Source of the DNA: Ignavibacteria bacterium UBA2333
Lineage (GTDB): Bacteria; Bacteroidota; Ignavibacteria; Kapaibacteriales; Kapaibacteriaceae
DNA length: 39,745 bases
Assembly (NCBI GenBank): GCA_002344895.1
Contig: DDUR01000070.1
Coordinates: 1-39,745 of the forward strand
Direction: 5' to 3'
In this document: in pieces, positions 25,547-32,709 of the stretch
Numbering within the stretch: the first letter of the stretch is position 1
Layout of the letters: each line of letters starts with the position of its first letter
Translations under genes and position numbers: made by a program
The notes under the pieces: model-generated
Told to the model about the DNA's origin: nothing
Database searches by the model: none
Seen by the model: the letters and a program-made list of their open reading frames with translations, nothing else

Positions 25547-26507
25547 GTACGTACGAACAGTATTTGCGCGCGAAGTCCACGATAAGGTCCTCGTATTCTG
25601 GGTCTAGCTTCCGCGGCTCTAACTCGTAGTAATAACTCCGGATATTATCAGGCTCCAAGAAGTCGTCGACCGTTGTTTCCGCGGCCTCGTCGAGCAACTT
25701 GACCTTGGGCGTCTTTTCCTTAGCAGGTTTTTCCTTGCCAGCTTTCTTCGCGGCTTTACTGACAACAGATCGTTTTTCAGACGTGATTGCATCGTAGGCC
25801 TGCCACATACTGACCTCGCCTGCAAGAACACCTTTACGAATCTTATCCCACTGGCCGATGAATTGCTTCAAGCCACCCTTGCTGAACGTTCGGCCTGTGG
25901 CTTCAATGTCCTTGATGTACTGTTCGCGGTAGTCGTCCATGAAAATTCCGCGAACGGCGTTCACGAACTTCTCCGATGCACCAATTTTTAAGGCGACATC
26001 CTGCAACGTGAGACCCTCAAATTGCTCAATGCCGTCGAAGCCGCGGATTCGGGAATCGTCATTTTTTTCGCTGGCGTCCGCATCACCACTGCGTTGGCAT
26101 AGTGTTTGATAGGATTTCAGGAGTTGCAGAACTTCGAGAATCAGTATACGTGTATCCTTTGTGCGTGTGGCGTTCGACGCAATGAAGTCATAGATTTCCT
26201 CATCATCGTCGGCATAGTCCTTGACGATGACCTCTACCTGCGTTTCTCCGAGCTCTTGCAGGGCCTTGATGCGGCGGTGTCCGGCGATGATGCGATACGC
26301 TTCCACGCGACTCATATCGTCGTCACGTCGTATCGGCCAGTACGTCGAGTCTAACGGCGTCACGATCGGAGGTTGCAGTATACCAGCTACGCGGATTGAG
26401 TCCAGGAAGGGACCATCCACGGTGATGTCTCCGTAGAACTCACGGTTGCGCGGATGCTCAGTAAGATCGGCGATGTTCACGACCATCGTATTGTGTTGCG
26501 TCTTCAT
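25527..26507 (-). CDS. ParB/sulfiredoxin-fold DNA-binding protein
   Basis: A 326-residue protein with a ParB N-terminal domain: EHPRNREF (17-24), GILQPPIV (42-49) and RIIAGHRRIKAL (72-83) correspond to box-I-like and box-II GHRR motifs of ParB/Srx-type CTPase or nuclease domains. A helical part after residue 160 (LTLQDVALKIGASEKFVNAVR) looks like the central helix-turn-helix. A Lys-rich linker (about 235-260) precedes an acidic end. ParB-like proteins are not part of the Mu core set. Here it lies in the early operon after a hairpin and may act in regulation or DNA handling. Confidence 0.8.
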   Translation of the reverse strand: MKTQHNTMVVNIADLTEHPRNREFYGDITVDGPFLDSIRVAGILQPPIVTPLDSTYWPIRRDDDMSRVEAYRIIAGHRRIKALQELGETQVEVIVKDYADDDEEIYDFIASNATRTKDTRILILEVLQLLKSYQTLCQRSGDADASEKNDDSRIRGFDGIEQFEGLTLQDVALKIGASEKFVNAVRGIFMDDYREQYIKDIEATGRTFSKGGLKQFIGQWDKIRKGVLAGEVSMWQAYDAITSEKRSVVSKAAKKAGKEKPAKEKTPKVKLLDEAAETTVDDFLEPDNIRSYYYELEPRKLDPEYEDLIVDFARKYCSYVLEHWAR

Positions 26508-26599
26508 GCTGCTGAAGGTTGGAATGATTGGTTGGAATGAGTAGCTTTGACCGGTTATTTTGATCGCCAGAGACTTCCTTCCTCAGGCGAGGTTCATGC

Positions 26600-26627
26600 A
26601 AGCGGCGACCGGCAACGGCCGCCGCTT
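26600..26627 (-). terminator. Hairpin between gam and the ParB-like gene
   Basis: AAGCGGCG (26600-26607) pairs with CGCCGCTT (26620-26627). An inner CCG/CGG stem carries the loop GCAA on the plus strand. It is in the 130-base gap after the Gam stop. T-runs are weak on both strands. It may separate the early (gam) from middle (ParB-like) expression. Confidence 0.5.
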
Positions 26628-26637
26628 GTCGTTTCCA

Positions 26638-27210
26638 TCAGTTCGTGTCCACGGCGTGCTTGATCGTGTAGCCGAACGTCTCGTCTTGCTCAACCGTGAT
26701 GCCGAACTCCGTCTTCAGGAGTGCAGGATCGAGGCCCTCCTTGCCAACGGAGTTCTCGAACGTGGCCGCGTTCTGCAGGATGGCCTCCTTGTTGATCTCG
26801 GCCTTAACACGAACGAACGCCTTGAACTTGTCACCTGCTTTCTGCATCAGCGATACGATGCCGTCCCAGGTAAAGCGTTTGTCTTTCGCGACAGAAGGAT
26901 TCCCTTTACGGAATGAGACCACGCCGTGCGTGAGCTCCTTCGACTTCTTTGCACCGAGATCGACGCGGTTGTCCGTGACGTACCGCTCAATGCCGAGCTC
27001 TAGTTCTTCAATGCGCTCCTTGAGTGGCGTGAGCTTGATCGTCAGCCGCTCACGACGGGCCTGCTCCTCAGCGTTGTACTTCGCCTCGTCAGCATCGATT
27101 GTCGCCTGCTTGATGGCGATCTCTGCGAGGGCACGATCGACCTCATCCCATGAGTTAAGCTGTTCGATTTTTGGCGCGACTTTCTTTCGCGCCGTCGATT
27201 TTGTTGCCAT
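26638..27210 (-). CDS. gam: Gam, host-nuclease inhibitor
   Basis: A 190-residue Mu Gam protein. The start MATKSTARKK at 27210 has GGAGG 7 bases upstream; a TTG two codons earlier is unlikely. A long N-terminal coiled coil (about 15-80, AEEQARRERLTIKLTPLKER) is followed by the conserved VSFRKGNPSVAKDKRFTWDGI region and a C-terminal helical end. Gam binds DNA ends and shields them from exonucleases, like Ku. It follows a 37-residue membrane peptide. Confidence 0.92.
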   Translation of the reverse strand: MATKSTARKKVAPKIEQLNSWDEVDRALAEIAIKQATIDADEAKYNAEEQARRERLTIKLTPLKERIEELELGIERYVTDNRVDLGAKKSKELTHGVVSFRKGNPSVAKDKRFTWDGIVSLMQKAGDKFKAFVRVKAEINKEAILQNAATFENSVGKEGLDPALLKTEFGITVEQDETFGYTIKHAVDTN

Positions 27211-27212
27211 TG

Positions 27213-27326
27213 TCAATCCTCCGGCCAGGTGATGGTGTTTTGTGCGTTGCGTTCGATGATGCGGCCTACCGTGAACATGAGTGCTCCGTAGATGAGACCG
27301 CAGGCTGCGAGTACAAGTGCGTCCAT
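27213..27326 (-). CDS. 37-residue membrane peptide
   Basis: A short frame with perfect AGGAGG 5 bases before the ATG. MDALVLAACGLIYGALMFTV gives one transmembrane helix and then a charged tail (GRIIERNAQN TITWPED). It ends 2 bases before the gam ATG, and its last codons contain the gam ribosome-binding site. Strong initiation and tight packing argue that it is real. Function unknown; small phage membrane peptides often interfere with host functions. Confidence 0.65.
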   Translation of the reverse strand: MDALVLAACGLIYGALMFTVGRIIERNAQNTITWPED

Positions 27327-27386
27327 TCGTTCCTCCTGAATGTTTGTGTAGTTTGTTAGCGTTAATTCCGTTCGACGATTCTTGCG

Positions 27387-28028
27387 TCAGTTGTTAAAAA
27401 ACCGCATGGGTTCTTTCGCCGTCGCCTCACGCTTGTCCACGCTTTCGTGAATCTGAACCCAGCGTTGGATGAGATATTGAGCCTCTTCCTCCTGCACGTG
27501 CTGCCAATAGATGCGTGTCGTTTTGACGAGGTCTGGACGCTTGATGAAGCCTCCTTCGATCAGGAACCGTTTTGATACTCTGTCGATGTAGGCGAACAAT
27601 GCCTCCATGATGACATTCGGCAGTTCCATCTTTGCGTCCATGCGCGCTAGGACCCAGTTCCGGAGGTCTTCGCCGGAGAGCGTGACAGCACCAGCGTTGA
27701 CCGATGGCAGGTCTGCGTAGACCGCAGCACACCGCAATGCGTGATACCACAGCTTCCCCTTCTGTTGGGCTGTCATGTAGCGGATGGTTTCCTTTGGAGC
27801 TCGTGCCAGGTACACCTTGATACCAGCCGCCTTACACGCTTCGATCCATGCCGCCGTGAGCTCACCAGCTTGATGGTACTGCAGCTCCTTCGTGGAGGCT
27901 ACGATCTTGTTGTCTGGTGTCTTGAACTGACTGAGTGCCAGTCGATACGTCTCGTCGTCGAGGCCGAGAGCGGCCTTCAGGATGTGCAGATTCTTGATCT
28001 GGTAAGCCTCTATCCAGCGCGTTCTCAT
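27387..28028 (-). CDS. Mu gp16-like protein (DUF1018)
   Basis: A 213-residue protein matching Mu gp16: YQIKNLHILKAALGLDDETYRLAL at the N-terminus, KELQYHQAGELTAAWIEACK in the middle. The first part of the family signature (helix, then DDETYR) is clear. GGAGG precedes the ATG by about 5 bases. Family members lie in the early region of Mu-like phages; their molecular role is unknown. It overlaps the upstream gene by 4 bases. The C-terminal extension (about 130-213) is longer than in Mu. Confidence 0.82.
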   Translation of the reverse strand: MRTRWIEAYQIKNLHILKAALGLDDETYRLALSQFKTPDNKIVASTKELQYHQAGELTAAWIEACKAAGIKVYLARAPKETIRYMTAQQKGKLWYHALRCAAVYADLPSVNAGAVTLSGEDLRNWVLARMDAKMELPNVIMEALFAYIDRVSKRFLIEGGFIKRPDLVKTTRIYWQHVQEEEAQYLIQRWVQIHESVDKREATAKEPMRFFNN

Positions 28029-28417
28029 GTGCGCCTCCGAGGTAGCCGACGTTTGTCCGCTGGCAGTTCAATGGATTCGTCCAGGAACTCAGCCAACGAC
28101 TTGCCACGACTGGCCGGTGAGGCCGCGAAGAGCTCTTGTGCCAGAGCTGACAAGATGACGTCCTGCTCCTTCTCCAGGGCTTTCATCATCTGCCGTTTCT
28201 TGCGGAGCTTGATGAGCTTCCGGTAGGTCGCGGACTCTTCCAGCAGTTGTTGCTCAAGCACGGCCTCCTGTTGAGCAAACTGGCGTTGAGCAACCTTCGC
28301 TTTGTTCATCTTCATGTTCGCGTCGCGAAGCCGCGCCTGTTGCTCTGTGGTGATGTTGTCCGATGTGCCAACAACGCCAAGGGAGCCGTCCTTACTGATC
28401 TCGAGTGTCTTTCCCAT
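28025..28417 (-). CDS. Coiled-coil early phage protein
   Basis: A 130-residue, charged, helical protein preceded by GGAAGGAAG. The middle (EQQARLRDANMKMNKAKVAQ and following, about 25-85) is a long coiled coil and the end is basic (PADKRRLPRRRT). It takes the place that MuB has next to the transposase, but it has no Walker A motif. So it is no MuB, though it could be a transposition partner. No family is recognised. Confidence 0.55.
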   Translation of the reverse strand: MGKTLEISKDGSLGVVGTSDNITTEQQARLRDANMKMNKAKVAQRQFAQQEAVLEQQLLEESATYRKLIKLRKKRQMMKALEKEQDVILSALAQELFAASPASRGKSLAEFLDESIELPADKRRLPRRRT

Positions 28418-28438
28418 TTCCTTCTTCCTTCCGTCTGG

Positions 28439-30325
28439 TTAGAGGTTCATGATCTGGTCGAAGTCGTCATGCTGTCCGTCGTCTCCGTCGATCACGGCGT
28501 CGATGTCATCGACCACGACATCTGCCTCGATCACTTCATCTGCTGTGTCTGCGTCCGCCAGCTCTTGTACAAACGCTGGCCCTCCTGGTAACTCTTGCAT
28601 CTCTACTGGCCGCGATAGCGTACGCGACTCACGTACTTCGCTGTCGATGGCGGCGTGTATCTCTTGGCGTACGCCACGGACAAACGCACGGTCTTCGATG
28701 GCCTGCTCAATGGTCTCAGCCGTACGGTCCTCGCAGATGCCGACGAAGCGGTCTACACGTTGTGACGATGGCATCATGAGCATGAGAATCCACTCACGCG
28801 GTGAGCCTGGTACAGGCACAGCCGAAACCGTCCGGCCGACACAATCCGGCGTGATGGATGCACTGATCAGGTTGACGATGCGACCTTCAACCATGACCGA
28901 CACGCGGCCTGCAGCCCTGCACTGCGCACGACGTCTCCGTGGCGATGCCTCGTAGATCACGCGACACAATTGCTCACTCGGGATGCTCACACCAGCCTCA
29001 CGACGGCCGCCGTAATACTCGACCATTGCACGGCGTGTTGGAGCGAGACCGTGTTCGCGCGCCCACTGCTTCAGCGTATTGCGTTCGCGGTCCAGGTATG
29101 CACCCTGTGACCAGGCATACAGCGACATGAAGTAGTCGTCGACTGTTGGTATCTCATCACGCCTGGCGATGTCATGACGCGGATGTGACAAGCTGGCGAA
29201 CCACCACGGCTGGTTGTTCCTGTGGAGCTGGACGGCTTCTGATCTGTCGCCGCCCTGGAACGTCATTGGAGAAAACGAGGCATCGTGTTCGCGCTTGATG
29301 ACGCCGAACCCGCGTTCTGCCGCGGCCTTGCCGAAGTCACGTGCGATGTGTGGCAGGTTGCGGAACACCGGACCATGTTCGCCGTTGGTCAACCGCTTGA
29401 TATTCGGATCACCGTAGACCCGATCGATGTCAGCTCGGCAGTACAGCGACCTCAGGAGGTCCTCGATACGAATAGACTTAGCGGCTTTGGCATTCTCAAG
29501 CATGACAAGTGGCGCGAGCTCAAGAGCATTGAACCACCATGCACCGACGATAGCTCGTACGTAGGCCTGTGTCGTGATTTCTGTTGTCGGCTCGATCCAC
29601 ATGAGCGCGCCGGTTAGGGCATCCCACACGTAGATCGCATTCGGCATCTTCAGGCCGTCGTCAGTCGTTGCCCAGACGTCGGCCGTGCGGTCATCCAGCA
29701 CCAGCATCCAGCCGAAGCCGTGACCCTTGCCCGCCCATCCAGCCGACTCGAAGATCTTCCACGTTGAACGTGCGGCGTACGGTCCTGTCAACGCGGCTTC
29801 GTGTTGCCGCCATGACTGCCGATGGAGCTCTTGCCAGCCTTCACTGTAGACCGGCCCGACCATGTAGTCGTCCTTCCGCATCAGCCATCGTTTGTAAAAC
29901 CACTCGATGCGTATTGCGTCAACGCACTCCACGCTAATCGGTAGTCGTCCCGCGACGACCTCAGCGCGTGTCATGCGCAGGGCCGACTCAGCCGCGTTGC
30001 GGACGTCCGGCATAGCCGACGACAAAAACAGGTCTTTCGTCAGCGCGACCACGTGAGCCAGGACCGCGGCGTCCACCTTCCGTGGCAAGCCGCGGTCTGA
30101 CCGCTGACGCCTGATGGAGATGGCCGCGACGTCGCGCTTCTTGGCCTCCAGGATTGATCCCCACACCGGCACACCCTTAACCTGCTCCAGGTCATACAGG
30201 TGCCGACGGCCGTCACGCTCGACAGGACAGACGCCGTTACGCCGGAGTGTATCATGCACATGGCGCGGATTCTTCATTCCAAGGAGGGGAGCTAGATCCT
30301 CCACCCTGACGAGCGTGGAGATCAT
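28439..30325 (-). CDS. MuA-type transposase, Glu in place of second catalytic Asp
   Basis: A 628-residue DDE recombinase that would insert and replicate the phage. N-terminal winged or MerR-like HTH (about 1-55, RVEDLAPLLGMKN). The rve catalytic core has D211/D212 in DDRTADVW, WDALTGAL (D235), then MLENAKAAKS with E277 where MuA-type proteins have Asp (D336 in MuA), and AAERGFGVIK with E337 (E392 in MuA). Spacings 65 and 60 agree with 67 and 56 in MuA. A C-terminal beta-barrel-like region (about 440-545) and a charged tail follow. It is unclear whether a D-E-E triad is active. No MuB is found. Confidence 0.9.
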   Translation of the reverse strand: MISTLVRVEDLAPLLGMKNPRHVHDTLRRNGVCPVERDGRRHLYDLEQVKGVPVWGSILEAKKRDVAAISIRRQRSDRGLPRKVDAAVLAHVVALTKDLFLSSAMPDVRNAAESALRMTRAEVVAGRLPISVECVDAIRIEWFYKRWLMRKDDYMVGPVYSEGWQELHRQSWRQHEAALTGPYAARSTWKIFESAGWAGKGHGFGWMLVLDDRTADVWATTDDGLKMPNAIYVWDALTGALMWIEPTTEITTQAYVRAIVGAWWFNALELAPLVMLENAKAAKSIRIEDLLRSLYCRADIDRVYGDPNIKRLTNGEHGPVFRNLPHIARDFGKAAAERGFGVIKREHDASFSPMTFQGGDRSEAVQLHRNNQPWWFASLSHPRHDIARRDEIPTVDDYFMSLYAWSQGAYLDRERNTLKQWAREHGLAPTRRAMVEYYGGRREAGVSIPSEQLCRVIYEASPRRRRAQCRAAGRVSVMVEGRIVNLISASITPDCVGRTVSAVPVPGSPREWILMLMMPSSQRVDRFVGICEDRTAETIEQAIEDRAFVRGVRQEIHAAIDSEVRESRTLSRPVEMQELPGGPAFVQELADADTADEVIEADVVVDDIDAVIDGDDGQHDDFDQIMNL

Positions 30326-30570
30326 GCCGCATCCTCCATCTCTTCAACGGCCTTGGCATACTCACGGTTGATCCGCGCGATTTCACGTGCCGCAGCCATG
30401 ACTGCCTTCGGCTGACCACGCTTGGCCGCCAGTCGGAAAGCCATTGGAGAAACGAATCCCGCGCGCTTATAACAGCGATGCCACAGGCGGAAGTATGGGA
30501 ACCTGTTGCAGTTCACCTCGGCGACGATTGCCTTTGCGCGCTCGAACTCTTTAGAGTGCACCCGAGCCAT
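30322..30570 (-). CDS. Small basic early phage protein
   Basis: An 82-residue basic protein (MARVHSKEFERAKAIVAEV...). GGAGGTGAGTG directly precedes the ATG at 30570. The leader is nearly identical to that of the next upstream gene. Residues 25-65 (FPYFRLWHRCYKRAGFVSPMAF...) look helical and DNA-binding-like. It overlaps the transposase start by 4 bases and the upstream gene by 20 bases. No family is recognised. Confidence 0.6.
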   Translation of the reverse strand: MARVHSKEFERAKAIVAEVNCNRFPYFRLWHRCYKRAGFVSPMAFRLAAKRGQPKAVMAAAREIARINREYAKAVEEMEDAA

Positions 30571-30805
30571 CACTCACCTCCAACAATTCGTGTTCCGTGA
30601 GAAGTAGTATTCGGCATTTGATGCGAGGTGTGGACGGGCAGACCAACGCCTTAAATACATCGGTCAAATCCGAGGACAGACCTGGATCTTCAGTCGTCAA
30701 GACAGTTCTCAACGTCATCTGTCGCAGGCCTTCGTCGTAGGTTAGTTCTTGATAGCCAGAGACCGCACATACATCGACCGCCTTCACGACAACTTCCTTT
30801 CCCAT
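30551..30805 (-). CDS. Small early phage protein
   Basis: An 84-residue acidic protein (MGKEVVVKAVDVCAVSGYQEL...). GGAGGTGAGTA before the ATG. Its stop overlaps the next gene, and its start overlaps the upstream stop as TAATG. A strand-rich N-terminus and a DLTDVFKALV helix are visible. No family is recognised. Confidence 0.6.
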   Translation of the reverse strand: MGKEVVVKAVDVCAVSGYQELTYDEGLRQMTLRTVLTTEDPGLSSDLTDVFKALVCPSTPRIKCRILLLTEHELLEVSDGSGAL

Positions 30806-31197
30806 TACTCACCTCCAATTCGGTCGATGGGAATAATGAGTGTTACATCCACGGCCAGAGACCGCATATCGCCACGCCACGGATGCTGTGAGAATCCAAC
30901 CAGCGCGCGGACGCACATTCCATCTAGCATTAAACGCTCTGTCAGCTCTTGAATCTGTGACTTGAGGTCAAAGTGCTCAGGGCATGAGAACGCGCCGTGC
31001 ACACTGATTAACTCGCCATCGTCGGCGGTTGCATTCAGATCCAGCGGCATTAATCCGACATTGTTGGCGAGATAATCTTTCGCCACTTTCTCACGTGCCG
31101 ACTGCAACGCGATGGCGGCATCTTTGGCGGCCTGAGATATTGACTGCGGGATCGCGTTGTCTCCGCCCTGATCCAGAGCCGTTTTCGCTGTATCCAT
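30805..31197 (-). CDS. First gene of the early operon, unknown function
   Basis: A 130-residue protein starting MDTAKTALDQGGDN at 31197, with GGAGG about 8 bases upstream. Farther in-frame starts would lie in the promoter. A helix near 30-50 (ISQAAKDAAIALQSAREKV) and a C-terminal strand (SLAVDVTLIIPIDRI) are visible. It is directly under the early promoter, where Mu has Ner, but no HTH is clear. No family recognised. Confidence 0.6.
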   Translation of the reverse strand: MDTAKTALDQGGDNAIPQSISQAAKDAAIALQSAREKVAKDYLANNVGLMPLDLNATADDGELISVHGAFSCPEHFDLKSQIQELTERLMLDGMCVRALVGFSQHPWRGDMRSLAVDVTLIIPIDRIGGE

Positions 31198-31234
31198 CTG
31201 ACTTCCTCCGAATGGGTTATTTTGAATGCCGCTC

Positions 31235-31284
31235 GTTCGTCGAGCGAACATCACGAACATAACTCTCAAACGAGAGATTGTCAA
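31235..31284 (-). promoter_or_regulatory. Early promoter with two operator-like palindromes
   Basis: On the minus strand TTGACA (31284-31279) and TATGTT (31261-31256) are 17 bases apart, a good sigma70 promoter, giving a start near 31249 and about 50 bases of leader. CTCTC/GAGAG (31263-31276) lies between the two hexamers, and GTTCG/CGAAC (31235-31249) covers the start point. Both are likely repressor sites. The region is divergent from the XRE repressor gene at 31310. Confidence 0.75.
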
Positions 31285-31309
31285 GAACTTTTCACGCAAA
31301 GAGGTAAGT

Positions 31310-31741
31310 GTGGAAAAAATATTCGTAGGCGATCGTTTCCGAGAATTCCTTCATTTAGCAGGGATTTCCAAGGCCGACCTTGCCCGTACACTTGGCTGCA
31401 GCACTGGTTATCTTAGTGACGTTCAGAACGACAAAAAACAACCAGGAGTAGAGCTTCTAGGTGCTCTCTTTAGAGTGTACCGCGTGAACATTAACTACAT
31501 GGTTGCCAATTATGGACCCGTGTTTATCAGTGAGACGTCCACGGAAATAGCGCCGCCACTTTTAACTGTCTCAACTCCACAGCACAACACAGAGCACGAA
31601 GAGCGGATAAAAGAGCTCGAAACGGAATTGGCCTACGCGCGAGGACAAGCCCAGGCGTATAAAGCAATGGCGGAGCAAGCAATGAGTTTAAGTAAGACAG
31701 GAGGCACTCCCGTCAAGGGAATGGCAAAGGGTTTCCGCTGA
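31310..31741 (+). CDS. XRE-family phage repressor
   Basis: A 143-residue protein from the GTG at 31310, which has AGAGG about 5 bases upstream; a longer frame from 31226 would run through the early promoter. The HTH (about 9-65, AGISKADLARTLGCSTGYLSDVQ) is an XRE type. The C-terminal third (about 96-125, EERIKELETELAYARGQAQAY) is a coiled coil for dimerisation. It takes the role of Mu c, but belongs to a different HTH class. Divergent from the early operon. Confidence 0.85.
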   Translation: MEKIFVGDRFREFLHLAGISKADLARTLGCSTGYLSDVQNDKKQPGVELLGALFRVYRVNINYMVANYGPVFISETSTEIAPPLLTVSTPQHNTEHEERIKELETELAYARGQAQAYKAMAEQAMSLSKTGGTPVKGMAKGFR

Positions 31742-31762
31742 TACCTAGAATCACAAACAACG

Positions 31763-31808
31763 TGCGGAATATGCGGAAGTAACGTGCGGAATATGCGGAA
31801 TATGCGGA
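31763..31808. repeat. Five TGCGGA repeats near the prophage right end
   Basis: TGCGGA occurs at 31763, 31772, 31785, 31794 and 31803. Four of these steps are 9 or 13 bases, from a 9-bp unit TGCGGAATA. It lies between the repressor stop and the end-binding sites, in a 210-base non-coding stretch with AATCACAAAC just before it, like the end motif. Possible operator or transposition enhancer. Confidence 0.65.
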
Positions 31809-31895
31809 CGATAAACTGTGATCGAACTCCGACTCAATTCATATTTATATGGACTTACCAAGCCGACCGACTGGTCACACACAGGCCGACGGTCT

Positions 31896-31970
31896 GTTAA
31901 TTTGGGATCGTGATTCCGTAAGTCGTTGAAATAAAACGGCGCAAAAATCTACCTAATTTGGGATTTGACA
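31896..31970. promoter_or_regulatory. Prophage end with two putative transposase-binding sites (right)
   Basis: The end TGACA (31966-31970) is preceded by TAATTTGGGATT (31954-31965), and GTTAATTTGGGATC is at 31896-31909. On the other strand these read AATCCCAAATTA and GATCCCAAATTA, the same motif as at 5001-5033, directly next to the tip on both ends. Inferred transposase sites. Confidence 0.65.
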
Positions 31971-31974
31971 ATAG
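31971..31974. repeat. Target-site duplication, right copy (ATAG)
   Basis: ATAG, identical to 4992-4995, directly outside the TGACA end of the prophage. Together with the restored MFS frame it proves integration here. Confidence 0.85.
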
Positions 31975-32696
31975 GGTTGCGCAAACCACACCATCGTCAG
32001 CGTAATGCTGAACAGTAAGGACGAGTGGAGAATAATCGTTCGCAGTTCCTTGTCGCGGTGAACAACACGAACAACAATGTCGACAATCTCCTTCCACGAT
32101 CCACGACGTCCATCACGACGATGTTGAGCCGGTTCGGTGAGGGCAAGGGCGCAGATTGGCAGTCCAACGAAGACAACAGCTTGAACAACAAAGGGAAGAG
32201 TCAGCGAGATGCCAGCAAGTAGACCGCCAACAATTGAACTTGCTGCTTCCGCAAAGGCCTGGAGGGACATCTGACCACCCTCTTCATGGATTGCTCGTTC
32301 CGTTGTTCCCAGTTCCAGCATCGTATCGTACAACATGGCCGAGTCAGTACCGCTGATAAAACTCAGGCCCAGGCCAAGGATGATTTCAGCAACTAGGAAG
32401 CCAGCAAATGCATCTGCAAATGCATACGTCACCCAACCGATCCATGCCAGAGTGGTGCCGATAATCATCGTCGTCCGCCGTCCAAGAACGTCAGAGAAAT
32501 ATCCCGTCGGGATCTCAATAATGATGATCGCTCCGGCAAACACACTTTGCAGCAGGAGCACATCGGCCATGGTCATTCCATGATTGAGCCAATACGGCAC
32601 GATGATTGGCAGGGAAAACATGAGCATTCCCCACAATCGTAATGTTCGTAACAGGGTGATGTTGCGCAGCAACCTTCGTCGTCGTTCCTCTTCCAT
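31971..32696 (-). pseudogene. MFS transporter, N-terminal fragment (split by prophage)
   Basis: 242 host-encoded residues of a major facilitator transporter, then CQIPN and a TAG from prophage DNA (31953). About six transmembrane helices and the loop motif GYFSDVLGRRTTMI between TM2 and TM3, plus SGTDSAMLYDTMLELG, place it in the drug or metabolite export group of MFS proteins. GGAGG 5 bases before the ATG; a strong terminator lies in its leader. The C-terminal fragment is at 4515-4995. The substrate is unknown. Confidence 0.93.
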
Positions 32697-32709
32697 ACAA
32701 ACCTCCGTG

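Larger units (their letters stand above)
4996..31970. mobile_element. Mu-like transposable prophage, siphovirus type
   Basis: A 26,975-bp insertion inside an MFS gene. Its ends are TGTCA...TGACA, with TG/CA termini as in Mu and other DDE elements, and short direct repeats flank it. It contains a MuA-type transposase, Gam, a gp16-like protein, Mu-type terminases, portal, F-like and G-like head proteins, scaffold, capsid, tail tube, tail chaperones and tape measure. There is no tail sheath or contractile baseplate gene, so a long non-contractile tail is likely. MuB, Mor/C and an endolysin were not recognised. All large frames are open, so the prophage may be functional apart from the altered transposase triad. 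Confidence 0.96.

Noticed and set aside
28025..28417. MuB target-selection ATPase
   Set aside because: No Walker A or B motifs; only coiled coil.
4996..31970. Tyrosine or serine integrase-type prophage with tRNA att site
   Set aside because: No such integrase and no tRNA; a DDE transposase and short target duplication explain the insertion.
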